Shown here piece by piece: positions 24,924 through 33,974 of a stretch of DNA of 42,902 bases. Under the pieces are notes generated by a model. It was given only the letters and a program-made list of their open reading frames with translations. It made no database searches and was not told the origin of the DNA. The position numbers were made by a program, and so were the translations under genes. Positions within the stretch are counted from its first letter, which is position 1. Every line of letters starts with the position of its first letter. The stretch comes from Caccoplasma_A sp045587545 (lineage in GTDB: Bacteria > Bacteroidota > Bacteroidia > Bacteroidales > G3-4614), in NCBI GenBank assembly GCA_045587545.1, contig JAZNCN010000025.1, positions 1 to 42,902 of the forward strand, given 5' to 3'.

Positions 24924-25997
24924 CTACAATCTTACCATTTTAGAATATAGATAGCTATCTAAAAGTACCATTGCAGCCATAGCTTCAACTACAGGAACTG
25001 CACGCGGCAAAACACAAGGGTCATGACGTCCTCTTGCCATAACACTCGCCTCATTCCCATTTATATCAACACTCTTTATCTCTTGCAACAAAGTTGCAAC
25101 AGGCTTAAATGCCACCCTAAAATATATATCTTCACCGTTTGATATACCGCCTTGAATACCGCCTGAATTATTTGTAAGCGTCTTTATTTTTCCGTTATCA
25201 TTTACAAAAGTATCGTTCATTTCAGAACCCCTGCCTCCAACACCGTCAAAACCCATTCCATATTCAAAACCTTTAACAGCATTAATACTCAACATGGCAT
25301 TACCAAGTTTTGCATGAAGTTTGTCAAATACAGGTTCGCCCCAACCGGCAGGTACTCCTTTAACAACACATGTTACAACTCCGCCTATAGTATCGCCTGC
25401 ACTCTTAACCTCCTCAATCAATTTAGCCATTTTATCGGCAGACGAAGCATCGGGACACCGCACGGCATTACTCTCAATAAGAGAGAAATCATATTTTTTG
25501 TAATCTTTATCAAGTTGAATATTCCCAACTTGCGAAGTATACGCAACAATATCTATTCCTAACTTTTTAAGCGCAAGTTTTGCAAATGCTCCTGCCACCA
25601 CTCGAGAAATAGTTTCACGAGCTGACGAGCGACCGCCTCCACGATGATCGCGTACTCCATAGTGTTGGGTATATGTATAATCAGCATGAGAAGGACGATA
25701 GATATTACGAAGATTGTCGTAATCTCCACTCTTCATATTGCTATTGTAAACAGCAAAACCTATTGGTGTGCCTGTTGTTACACCCTCAAATACACCTGAA
25801 AGTATTTCTACTTTGTCAGCTTCGTTACGTTGAGTTACAAGCGAAGACTGCCCGGGACGACGTCTGTTTAATTCACTCTGGATAAAATCCAAATCAACCT
25901 CAATACCCGCAGGCATACCATCAATTACTCCTCCCACAGCAACACCGTGAGATTCACCAAATGATGTAAGTGTAAATATTGTTCCGAACTTATTCAT
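24924..25997 (-). CDS. aroC: Chorismate synthase
   Basis: A 357-residue FMN-dependent enzyme that makes chorismate from EPSP, the last common step to aromatic amino acids. I chose the start at 25997 (MNKFGTIFTLTSFGESHG), which matches the usual family start; an upstream in-frame ATG would add 15 residues lacking resemblance. GESHGVAVGGVIDGMPAG, GGGRSSARETISRVVAGAFA and RHDPCVLPRAVPVVEAM are the diagnostic blocks, with the active-site His of GESHG present. It heads the eight-gene minus-strand operon running to surE. A near-consensus -7 word (TATCTTCG, 26029-26022) lies upstream. Confidence 0.95.
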   Translation of the reverse strand: MNKFGTIFTLTSFGESHGVAVGGVIDGMPAGIEVDLDFIQSELNRRRPGQSSLVTQRNEADKVEILSGVFEGVTTGTPIGFAVYNSNMKSGDYDNLRNIYRPSHADYTYTQHYGVRDHRGGGRSSARETISRVVAGAFAKLALKKLGIDIVAYTSQVGNIQLDKDYKKYDFSLIESNAVRCPDASSADKMAKLIEEVKSAGDTIGGVVTCVVKGVPAGWGEPVFDKLHAKLGNAMLSINAVKGFEYGMGFDGVGGRGSEMNDTFVNDNGKIKTLTNNSGGIQGGISNGEDIYFRVAFKPVATLLQEIKSVDINGNEASVMARGRHDPCVLPRAVPVVEAMAAMVLLDSYLYSKMVRL

Positions 25998-26016
25998 CGA
26001 AATTATCATTATATAG

Positions 26017-26050
26017 TTGTGCGAAGATAATAAAATTTTCACTATCTTTG
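26017..26050 (+). promoter_or_regulatory. Promoter of the DJ-1 operon
   Basis: TATCTTTG at 26043-26050 is an exact -7 match; TTG at 26017-26019 is a weak -33 at a slightly long spacing. The gap 25998-26075 also has to serve the divergent aroC. Confidence 0.5.
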
Positions 26051-26075
26051 AGATGTTGTTTTAGAATTTTTTAGA

Positions 26076-26624
26076 ATGATGAAAAAGAGTTTTGTTTTTA
26101 TGGCAGATGGCTTTGAAGAGATTGAAGCTCTTGCCGTAGTTGATATGTTAAGACGTGCAGCAATGCCCGTAAGTATGGTATCCATTACTGACGAATTTGA
26201 CGTTCAAGGAGCACATGGAGTTACTATCATTGCAGATGAGGTTATTTCTGAAGCTGATTTTGGCAATGCTGAGTGGCTCATACTTCCGGGGGGAATGCCG
26301 GGTTCAGCAAACCTTGCATCATGTGCTCCGCTTGTTGCCATGCTCAAAGCTCATAACGAAGCAGGAGGTAAAATTGCAGCAATATGTGCAGCGCCAATGG
26401 TATTGGGAGAAAATGGCATTTTAGAAGGCAAAAATGCAACATGTTATCCTGGTTTTGAAGAGCATTTAAAGGGAGCAAACTATACTGCGGCACAAGTTGA
26501 GCGTGATGGAAATATTGTAACAGGAAACGGTCCTGCTCAAGCCATAATGTTTGCAGCGGCAATTATAGAAAAAAGCCTTGGAGAGGCTACAGCAAAACGC
26601 ATTCTTGAGGGAATGATGAGATAA
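26076..26624 (+). CDS. DJ-1/PfpI family protein (YajL-like)
   Basis: A 182-residue protein of the DJ-1 superfamily. The nucleophile is C104 in KIAAICAAPMVLG, and the partner Glu lies in FEEIEALAVVDMLRRA near the N-terminus. LPGGMPGSANL and TGNGPAQAIMFA are further family blocks. DJ-1 proteins have been linked to oxidative-stress protection and glyoxalase or deglycase activity, which is debated. Either of two adjacent Met codons could start it. It heads an operon with an RNase H and a glycosyltransferase at eight-base gaps. Confidence 0.9.
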   Translation: MMKKSFVFMADGFEEIEALAVVDMLRRAAMPVSMVSITDEFDVQGAHGVTIIADEVISEADFGNAEWLILPGGMPGSANLASCAPLVAMLKAHNEAGGKIAAICAAPMVLGENGILEGKNATCYPGFEEHLKGANYTAAQVERDGNIVTGNGPAQAIMFAAAIIEKSLGEATAKRILEGMMR

Positions 26625-26632
26625 CTATTGTA

Positions 26633-27253
26633 ATGGCAGGAAAGAACAAATTTTACGTTGTTTGGCAAGGGCTCAACCCCGGAATTTATAGTTCATGGGA
26701 AGAGTGCTTGCTTCAAGTAAAGGGAGTGCAAGGGGCAAAATATAAAGGTTTTGCGACAAGAGAGGAGGCAGAGGTTGCTTTTTCTGAAGGGGCACCAACT
26801 TTCCAACGTAAATCTCCTTCTGTCCAACAAGCAAAAATACTCCCTCCCGATATAAACAGTGCAATAGCGGTTGATGCCTCATGCTTGGGGAATCCGGGCA
26901 AAATGGAGTATAGAGGTGTATGGGCTGCTGATGGAGGAGTTATTTTCAACGTCGGACCCTTTGATGATGGCACAAACAACGTTGGAGAGTTCCTTGCTAT
27001 TGTTCATGCCCTTGCATGGTTAGAGAAGAGCGGTATGAATTGTACGATATATTCTGATAGCAGGAATGCCATGTTATGGGTTGAAAAAGGCGTATGCAAA
27101 ACCAAACTTGAAAGAACAGGACGTAACGATAAAATTTTTGAATTGATAAGTCGTGCCGAGAATTGGTTAAGAACTCACCCATTCAGAGCAAGAATAGTTA
27201 AGTGGGACACCAAAGCATGGGGAGAAGTCCCTGCAGATTTCGGGCGTAAATAA
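26633..27253 (+). CDS. Ribonuclease H with N-terminal RNA/DNA-hybrid-binding domain
   Basis: A 206-residue two-domain RNase HI. Residues 1-50 (FYVVWQGLNPGIYSSWEEC, YKGFATREEAEVAF) are the caulimovirus-type hybrid-binding domain known from eukaryotic RNase H1. The catalytic domain has the expected acidic tetrad: D81 (AVDASCLGNPG), E119 (NVGEFLAI), D142 (IYSDS) and D192 (KWDTKAWGE). The catalytic domain is of the Bacteroidetes/Bacillus BH0863-like variety. It would remove RNA from RNA-DNA hybrids. It lies eight bases after the DJ-1 gene and eight before the glycosyltransferase. Confidence 0.92.
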   Translation: MAGKNKFYVVWQGLNPGIYSSWEECLLQVKGVQGAKYKGFATREEAEVAFSEGAPTFQRKSPSVQQAKILPPDINSAIAVDASCLGNPGKMEYRGVWAADGGVIFNVGPFDDGTNNVGEFLAIVHALAWLEKSGMNCTIYSDSRNAMLWVEKGVCKTKLERTGRNDKIFELISRAENWLRTHPFRARIVKWDTKAWGEVPADFGRK

Positions 27254-27261
27254 TTAGAAAC

Positions 27262-28383
27262 ATGATAGTAGGTTTTGACGGTAAAAGAGCTGTTGCCAAT
27301 TTTACAGGATTAGGCAACTATAGTCGGTTTGTCATAGGAGCTTTAAATAAAAATTTTCCGAATAATTCGTACAAAGTTTTTGCTCCCAAACAAAAGGATA
27401 ACAAGGAGTTTAACGACCTGCTATGCAATAATACCATTGACATATATCCTCAAGGTAAAATATCAAAAGCATTACCAGCTTTTTGGCGTTCAAAACTAAT
27501 CGTAAATGATTTAAAGAGAGAGAAAATAGATATTTTTCATGGATTGAGTGGAGAACTCCCCTTCGGTATTTCCAAAACAGGTATTAAAAGTGTGGTAACC
27601 ATTCACGACCTTATTTTCAGACATTACCCACAATACTATAAAGCAATAGACAGGACAATTTATGATTATAAATTTCGCAGAGCCTGTCAAGAGGCTGATA
27701 AAATAATAGCCGTAAGCGATTGCACTAAACGCGACATCATCTCTTTTTACGGAATACCCGAAGAAAAAATTATCACCATATATCAAGGTTGCCACCCCAA
27801 TTTTAAAGTAGTGCCTGACTCTGAACTAATTGAAGAGGTAAAAAAAACATACAATCTACCTAAACGCTATATTGCCTGTATTGGCACAGTTGAAGAGCGC
27901 AAAAACCTGCTATTGCTTGCTAAAGCAATGGGAAATCTGCCCAAAGATATACATCTAATTGCGGTAGGACGCAAAACTGCATACGCAAAAGAGGTTGAAG
28001 ATTTTTGCGATAAAAACAGGTTATCAGACAGAGTAAGAATTATAGAGGGTGTCCCTTTTAAATATTTACCCTCAATATATCACGGAGCAGAACTTTTTGC
28101 ATACCCATCACGCTTTGAAGGTTTTGGCATTCCTATAGTTGAAGCAATAAGTGCAGGGCTTACCGGAGTAGCGGCAACAGGCTCATGCCTTGAAGAGGCA
28201 GGAGGTGATGGAGTGATATATGTAAACCCGGACTCTGCAGAAGAGTGCGCAACGGCTCTAAACAAACTGCTAACAGATAACGAATACAAACAATCACTTA
28301 TAACCAAAGGCAAAGAACATATTAAAAAGTTCAGCCCTGAAAAAATAGCTGAAGAGATAATGAAAGTATATAAAAGTTTGTAA
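27262..28383 (+). CDS. Glycosyltransferase family 4 (GT-B fold)
   Basis: A 373-residue GT-B enzyme. The N-terminal domain starts MIVGFDGKRAVANFTGLGNY; VVTIHDLIFRHYPQYY and IAVSDCTKRDIISFYGI are typical of GT4 mannosyl/glucosyltransferases; the nucleotide-sugar site is the E-x7-E motif in RFEGFGIPIVEAISAG. It transfers a sugar from an activated donor in the cytoplasm, probably to a lipid-linked surface glycan. It is third in the DJ-1/RNase H operon but converges on the surface-glycan cluster at 28410, to which it may belong by function. Donor and acceptor unknown. Confidence 0.9.
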   Translation: MIVGFDGKRAVANFTGLGNYSRFVIGALNKNFPNNSYKVFAPKQKDNKEFNDLLCNNTIDIYPQGKISKALPAFWRSKLIVNDLKREKIDIFHGLSGELPFGISKTGIKSVVTIHDLIFRHYPQYYKAIDRTIYDYKFRRACQEADKIIAVSDCTKRDIISFYGIPEEKIITIYQGCHPNFKVVPDSELIEEVKKTYNLPKRYIACIGTVEERKNLLLLAKAMGNLPKDIHLIAVGRKTAYAKEVEDFCDKNRLSDRVRIIEGVPFKYLPSIYHGAELFAYPSRFEGFGIPIVEAISAGLTGVAATGSCLEEAGGDGVIYVNPDSAEECATALNKLLTDNEYKQSLITKGKEHIKKFSPEKIAEEIMKVYKSL

Positions 28384-28409
28384 AAACGAGGAAATATAAC
28401 AAAAAGGCT

Positions 28410-29471
28410 CTACTCAAGCATTTTAAGATATAATTTCATATATGCATCGGCACATGCATTCCACGAAAATTTAGATGCACACACCTTTAAATCATCTGCA
28501 GAACCTTTTTTTTGCCAATCTTCAATTCCGCTCTTAAAAGATTGTGCCATCTTTTCAGGTTCTAATTCAGTCCAATAATAGGCTAACTCACCACCAACCT
28601 CAGGAAGCGATGTTAGCGTTGAAAGAAAAACAGGTTTTCCGAAGTGCATTGCCTCAATTGGAGGTAGTCCAAAGCCTTCGCACAACGATGGAAACAGAAA
28701 GGCCTTGCACCTTTTATAGAGTGTTGCCTTTAATGCATCTGACACATGCTGTAAAGGAATAACATTATTTAGATTAAGATCCTTTATAACTCCCTTCAAA
28801 TACTCCCCATAAGACGAAGACCAATTACCGACCATCACCAATCGCTCATCGGGGAGGTATTCCATCATACGAATTAGCAACTCGGGATTTTTCTTTGGTT
28901 GCAAACTTGAAAGGTGTAATAAAAATCCCTCTTCAAAAGGTAATACCTCTTCATTAGGATAACTTTTTGAAGTATCTGCCACCCCATTATATATAACATG
29001 CGAAGGAATATTTAAATAAGGATATACACGCTTAACATCATCTTTAACAAATTGTGAAATATATACGATTTCATCGTAAAAATTTATACGACGGCCTATT
29101 TTGTTTTTATACTTCAATAATTTTTTACCGCTCTTTTCATACATAAAATTCACATCATGTAGTGTTAGCAGGCTCTTTTTTGCGCCCAACATAAAGCGGA
29201 TAAATGCAAACTGATGTACCGAATGAAACAGAGATGCTCCTCTATAGATATAGCGATAATAATATCTGTTAAATTTATTTACGCCTATATAATCAACTTT
29301 GTCGCCAAAACAATTTATCATATTGTTAGGGAGGATAAAGACAAGCTTTATTCCTTTCCCTGCAAGAACATCTGCTCTCGCCGCCAATGACTCCCCTAAA
29401 CGATAAGAGTACTCTCCTACGCCAACATTTCTGTTCTTTGCGGAATATATATCAACGACAACCTTTTTCAT
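28410..29471 (-). CDS. Glycosyltransferase family 4
   Basis: A 353-residue GT-B enzyme. I chose the start at 29471 (MKKVVVDIYSAKNRNVGVGE) because it gives an ATGA overlap with the stop of the preceding gene; an ATG ten codons upstream is possible. HSVHQFAFIRFML and LLTLHDVNFMYEK belong to the N-terminal domain; LLHLSSLQPKKNPELLIRMM and the donor-site motif CEGFGLPPIEAMHFGKP to the C-terminal domain. It is the last gene of the minus-strand glycan cluster. Only 26 bases separate it from the convergent gene ending at 28383, with no visible hairpin terminator. Confidence 0.9.
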   Translation of the reverse strand: MKKVVVDIYSAKNRNVGVGEYSYRLGESLAARADVLAGKGIKLVFILPNNMINCFGDKVDYIGVNKFNRYYYRYIYRGASLFHSVHQFAFIRFMLGAKKSLLTLHDVNFMYEKSGKKLLKYKNKIGRRINFYDEIVYISQFVKDDVKRVYPYLNIPSHVIYNGVADTSKSYPNEEVLPFEEGFLLHLSSLQPKKNPELLIRMMEYLPDERLVMVGNWSSSYGEYLKGVIKDLNLNNVIPLQHVSDALKATLYKRCKAFLFPSLCEGFGLPPIEAMHFGKPVFLSTLTSLPEVGGELAYYWTELEPEKMAQSFKSGIEDWQKKGSADDLKVCASKFSWNACADAYMKLYLKMLE

Positions 29472-30634
29472 TGCAATAATTTGTTTATCATATTTATCCA
29501 TTGCTGAGCCGTTCTCTCTTCTGAGAACTCAGCCACATGTTGTCTGCCATTTTCAGCAATTCTATTTCTCAAATTATCATCGCTCATTAATCGCGAAAGA
29601 GCATCGGCATACTCATCAATATCAAATGGCTTAACCAATACACCATTCTCCCACGAAGGTGATAATATCTCATTTATACCTGCACACACATCAAAAGCTA
29701 TTGCCACACAACCATTTGCCTGTGCCTCAATCAAAGTCATTGGCCACCCCTCAAATGTCGATGTCAAGCAAACTATTGCAACTCTATCATAATAACATTG
29801 CGGATTTGAGCTATAACCCATAAAATTAACCCGTTTCAATGAAAGTTCTCTTACCATCAACTGTAAATCAACAATATCAGGTCCATCTCCCACAATAGTC
29901 AATTCCCAATCCGGAAATTTAAGATATAATTTTTGCCATATTTTTATCAGACGATCAATACGTTTATGCGGACGAAACAATCTACCTACAAAGCATATCT
30001 CCTTTCTTTTATTACTACTATAATTAGGGTTAGGATATGCAGCATTTGTCAGAGTTACAAATTTTGAAGATTCATACTCTATCCCCAATGTTTGAGCAAA
30101 TTCATGCCCATAACTGTCACATAATACGCCAAAAGCATCAAAACTACCATATAGGTTTAAATACTTCTTCCTAAGTTTCTTACTGTATATACCTAATTTA
30201 TGCTTTAACGAACGGAGCAAATACCACTCAATCCATTTCAATGGAGATTTAGATGCATTGTAAAGACCATTATGATATTTAAAGATAGATTCCCAAAAAG
30301 GCATATTGTGATTTACATAAACCATTTTACACTTTGTTTCTACCTTTAAAGCTTCAACATAGGGAATCTCAAACCCAGGAGAAATAAATACATCTACATT
30401 ACACTTCTTTATCTCTGAAATCAGTAATGGCAAGTTTCGTGAATCACTTATTTTATATTGAAGAGTTACATATTCAACATTTTTAAGAGGAGCTGATAGC
30501 CTATTGAGGTTAAATTCAGGTGAAAATATAACAAACCTATATCCATAATTTTCTAGAGATTGTATAACATTCATTGTTACAACCTCTCCTCCTCCAAAGG
30601 GAAATTTTTCATGAATAAAGGCGATATTTACCAT
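29468..30634 (-). CDS. Glycosyltransferase family 4, tandem paralogue B
   Basis: A 388-residue GT-B enzyme starting MVNIAFIHEKFPFGGGEVVT. The donor site is FEGWPMTLIEAQANGCVAIA, with the conserved E-x7-E spacing. It is clearly related along its whole length to the neighbour at 30684-31859 (shared EILSPSW-NGVLV, DEYADALSRLM and YYDRVAIVC-like blocks), so the pair arose by tandem duplication followed by divergence. It overlaps the next gene by four bases. Substrates unknown; expected in assembly of a lipid-linked oligosaccharide or LPS outer part. Confidence 0.9.
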   Translation of the reverse strand: MVNIAFIHEKFPFGGGEVVTMNVIQSLENYGYRFVIFSPEFNLNRLSAPLKNVEYVTLQYKISDSRNLPLLISEIKKCNVDVFISPGFEIPYVEALKVETKCKMVYVNHNMPFWESIFKYHNGLYNASKSPLKWIEWYLLRSLKHKLGIYSKKLRKKYLNLYGSFDAFGVLCDSYGHEFAQTLGIEYESSKFVTLTNAAYPNPNYSSNKRKEICFVGRLFRPHKRIDRLIKIWQKLYLKFPDWELTIVGDGPDIVDLQLMVRELSLKRVNFMGYSSNPQCYYDRVAIVCLTSTFEGWPMTLIEAQANGCVAIAFDVCAGINEILSPSWENGVLVKPFDIDEYADALSRLMSDDNLRNRIAENGRQHVAEFSEERTAQQWINMINKLLQ

Positions 30635-30683
30635 ATACTTTTAATAACTTAATTACTACAAAATATTTAAACTAAATTTAGTA

Positions 30684-31859
30684 TCAGTCTTTTTTTAACT
30701 CCTCCAGAAGCGATTTCCATGCAAAAAGAGTCTTCTCTGGAGAGAATCGTTTAACCGACAATTGTCCGTTTAGGGCAATACGACATCTCAACTTGTCATC
30801 ATTCATTAAACGAGAGAGCGCTTGGGCATATTCTTTTTCATCAAAGGCTTCAACTAAAACTCCATTTTGCCACGAAGGAGAAAGAATCTCCTCAATTCCG
30901 CCACTGCTATTAAATGCAATAGTTGTGCACCTATTTGACTGAGCTTCCAAAAGGACCATTGGCCAACCCTCATAAGATGATGTCATACAAACAATTGAGG
31001 CTCTATCATAATATTCTTTAGGATTTGTAGTAAATCCCAGAAACGATACTCTTTGTAGTTTTAATTCTTCTTTTAATTTTATAAGATTATCACACTCCTC
31101 GCCAGTTCCAACAATCTTTAAGTTCCACTCTGGATTATCTTCTTCAACCAAAGACCAAATGCGCAATAATCTGTCAACCCGTTTATCGACATAGGTAAGA
31201 CGTCCTATAAAGTATATCTCTTTCTGCTTTTCTTCACAAACATCTGCCAACTCTTTTACATAATTGGGTAATACTCTTATCTTAGAAGAAGAATACTCTA
31301 ACCCCAATTTCTCGGCAAGTTCACGCCCAAAACTTTCACTTAAAACACCAAATATATCTACTTGGTTATAAATATCTATATACCTTCTCTTTATAGAATT
31401 AAATTTAAAACCAAATTTATACTTGGGATAACGGAGGAAGTACCACTCTAACCTCTTCAAAAACGATTCATGAATTCTTCTCTGAACATTATAAAGTTTT
31501 GACTTATACTCCCAAAAAGGCAAACTATGTAATACGTAAACCACCTTAACTCCGGCATCTCTCTTTATTTGATCTATAAATGGGAAATAATTAATATCAG
31601 CAGGAATCACCAAAACATCAATTCCAAACTCCTTAATATTTGACAAGACCAAAGAATAGTTCCGCTCATCTTTATTAGGAAATGGCAAGATTATTGGAGT
31701 AATATTGACGGACTCTTTGGGAAATTTCTCAATCTCAATTTTATTTGAAAATACAAAAACCTTTACTTCCTTATCCTTCAATACTGATGCAATATCGAAA
31801 GTTACAATCTCAGCACCTCCGGCAGGAAATTTTTTATGAAAAAAAGCTATATTAGCCAT
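30684..31859 (-). CDS. Glycosyltransferase family 4, tandem paralogue A
   Basis: A 391-residue GT-B enzyme starting MANIAFFHKKFPAGGAEIVT. The donor site is YEGWPMVLLEAQSNRCTTIA. YFIGRLTYVDKRVDRLLRIW marks the start of the C-terminal domain. It is the duplicate partner of 29468-30634, which follows after 49 bases. It comes 11 bases after the exporter gene, so the exporter and the three GT4 genes are likely one transcript. The acceptor differs perhaps from its partner, given divergence in the N-terminal acceptor domain; this is inference. Confidence 0.9.
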   Translation of the reverse strand: MANIAFFHKKFPAGGAEIVTFDIASVLKDKEVKVFVFSNKIEIEKFPKESVNITPIILPFPNKDERNYSLVLSNIKEFGIDVLVIPADINYFPFIDQIKRDAGVKVVYVLHSLPFWEYKSKLYNVQRRIHESFLKRLEWYFLRYPKYKFGFKFNSIKRRYIDIYNQVDIFGVLSESFGRELAEKLGLEYSSSKIRVLPNYVKELADVCEEKQKEIYFIGRLTYVDKRVDRLLRIWSLVEEDNPEWNLKIVGTGEECDNLIKLKEELKLQRVSFLGFTTNPKEYYDRASIVCMTSSYEGWPMVLLEAQSNRCTTIAFNSSGGIEEILSPSWQNGVLVEAFDEKEYAQALSRLMNDDKLRCRIALNGQLSVKRFSPEKTLFAWKSLLEELKKD

Positions 31860-31870
31860 TTCTATATAAT

Positions 31871-33703
31871 TTATGCTACATTTTGCATATCAACAAGTTT
31901 TTTGTAGTAACCGTTAAGTGCTATTAACTCATCATGTTTACCACGTTCAACAATCTCTCCCTCATGCATAACACATATTAAATCGGCATGTTTAATTGTT
32001 GAAAGGCGGTGAGCAATAACCAAAGTTGTACGGTTACGCATAAGATTCTCCAATGCCTCTTGAACCAAACGTTCACTCTCGGTATCAAGAGCAGAGGTGG
32101 CTTCATCAAGGATAAGAATTGGAGGGTTCTTCATAATGGCACGAGCTATGCTTAAACGTTGGCGTTGACCTCCCGATAGGCGACAACCTCTATCTCCAAT
32201 GTAAGTATCATAACCATTCTCTGTCGCCATAATAAAGTCATGAGCATTAGCAATCTTAGCTGCCTCAATAACCTGCTCCATTGTTGCACTCTCAACTCCG
32301 AATGTTATATTATTATAGAATGTATCATTAAACAAAATTGCCTCTTGGTTTACATTACCCATTAAGGCACGCAGACTAAATGGTGTTACATCTCTTACAT
32401 CAATACCATCTATTAAAATTTTTCCTTTATCAACATCATAAAAACGAGGAACCAAATCTGCCATGGTTGTTTTTCCTGAACCGGATTGTCCCACAAGAGC
32501 AACGGTTTGACCCTTCTTAATAGTTAAATCAACACCTTTGATGACATAATCCTCATTATACTTAAACCATACATTACGATACTCTATCTCACTTGTAAGT
32601 GCAGGTAATGGCTTTGGATTTTCGGGAGCCTGTATGGGATTTTCTGCGCTAAGAATTTTATCAACACGCTCCATTGATGCTAATCCTTGTTGAATAGCAT
32701 AAAATCCTTTTGTCAAATCTTTTGCAGGGTTTATTATGCTATAAAATATAATCAGATAATATATAAATTCCGGAGCGGTTATCATTCCTGAGCCTTCAAG
32801 AATCAATGTTCCTCCAAACCATAAAACTATTGCAATAGTAAGTGTTCCCAAAAATTCACTCATAGGGTGAGCCAACGACTGGCGACGTGCAATCCTATTG
32901 CTAAACTTAAACAATAAGTTGTTTGTATTGTGAAAACGATTTTTTATTTTCTCTTCGGCATTAAATGCCTTGATTATTCTCAAACCACCTAACGTTTCAT
33001 CTATTTCAGATAAAAGAGTTCCTGATTGTCGTTGAGCATCCATTGAAGCTCGTTTCAATGTCTTTGAAACCTTACCCATTATATATCCTGCAACAGGCAA
33101 CAATACCAATACGAATAGTGTTAACTGCCAACTAATAACAAACATTGTTACCAAATAAACAATTATCATTATCGGATTTTTTGATATCATCTCCAACGAT
33201 GCCATAATTGAGTTTTCAACACCGCCCACATCTCCTGTCATACGAGCCATTATATCGCCCTTGCGCTCTGCAGTAAAAAATCCTATTGGCAATGATGTTA
33301 CTTTATCATATAAGAAATTGCGCAAATCACGTACAACTCCTGTTCGTAAAGGGATTATAAAGTATGAACTCAAATAAGCGCTCATGGTTTTAAAGAAGGT
33401 CATAACAACCAATAAAATACCCATTAAAAAGAGCACCCACGATTGACCATTTGTAGCAATTTGATCATTTATAACATAATAGAAGTTATTTACAAAAACA
33501 TCTTTTGCGCTTCCGCTACCCCATTCCATCCATTGATACGAAGTCTCATTAATTTTGAACAATATCTCTAAAATAGGAATAATTGTAGCAAATGAGAATA
33601 GTGTAAGAATTGTTGAAAGTATATTAAAAAAAAGATTTAATAAAAAATACTTTTTATATGGTGGTACAAATCTTACAAGCAGTTTTAATAATTCCTTAAA
33701 CAT
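31871..33703 (-). CDS. MsbA-type ABC exporter (fused membrane and ATPase domains)
   Basis: A 610-residue half transporter. The membrane domain (about 1-330) has six hydrophobic helices; the ATPase domain (about 365-610) has Walker A GQSGSGKTT, Q-loop, signature LSGGQRQRLSIARAI, Walker B ILILDEATSALD and the H-loop AHRLSTI. As a homodimer it would flip a lipid or lipid-linked glycan across the inner membrane; MsbA flips lipid A core. Its place in a glycosyltransferase cluster supports a glycolipid substrate, though many genomes carry several such exporters. A -7 element, TATCTTTG (33742-33735), lies 31 bases upstream. Confidence 0.88.
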   Translation of the reverse strand: MFKELLKLLVRFVPPYKKYFLLNLFFNILSTILTLFSFATIIPILEILFKINETSYQWMEWGSGSAKDVFVNNFYYVINDQIATNGQSWVLFLMGILLVVMTFFKTMSAYLSSYFIIPLRTGVVRDLRNFLYDKVTSLPIGFFTAERKGDIMARMTGDVGGVENSIMASLEMISKNPIMIIVYLVTMFVISWQLTLFVLVLLPVAGYIMGKVSKTLKRASMDAQRQSGTLLSEIDETLGGLRIIKAFNAEEKIKNRFHNTNNLLFKFSNRIARRQSLAHPMSEFLGTLTIAIVLWFGGTLILEGSGMITAPEFIYYLIIFYSIINPAKDLTKGFYAIQQGLASMERVDKILSAENPIQAPENPKPLPALTSEIEYRNVWFKYNEDYVIKGVDLTIKKGQTVALVGQSGSGKTTMADLVPRFYDVDKGKILIDGIDVRDVTPFSLRALMGNVNQEAILFNDTFYNNITFGVESATMEQVIEAAKIANAHDFIMATENGYDTYIGDRGCRLSGGQRQRLSIARAIMKNPPILILDEATSALDTESERLVQEALENLMRNRTTLVIAHRLSTIKHADLICVMHEGEIVERGKHDELIALNGYYKKLVDMQNVA

Positions 33704-33734
33704 AATCTCCTTTTTTTAATCAACAAATAACGTA

Positions 33735-33742
33735 CAAAGATA
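33735..33742 (-). promoter_or_regulatory. Probable -7 element for the exporter operon
   Basis: Minus-strand TATCTTTG matches the consensus exactly, but no -33 element stands at the right distance. The 271-base gap 33704-33974 is otherwise AT-rich and I see no gene or clear terminator in it. The element suggests that the exporter and GT4 genes are transcribed apart from the two GT2 genes. Confidence 0.4.
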
Positions 33743-33974
33743 ACTCTTTATTCTCAAATAGCGAGTGATTTATCAAAGGAACACGTAAAATCAACCATTC
33801 TTACAGACAAACCACACACTCATAATTGTATCTAAAAATTTAAAATTCTATAAAATCAAATGGTCTCTCTTGCTTCCGTACTGCATAGTGAGAGAAATTA
33901 TCTCTAACTATCTCCTTTTATCAGGTGTCAAAAACTTCTTTAATATTCTATATAGAATTTTATACATAAAGTTA

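Noticed and set aside
25998..26042. Longer N-terminus of chorismate synthase starting at 26042
   Set aside because: The extra residues have no family resemblance, and the start at 25997 gives the standard N-terminus of the enzyme.
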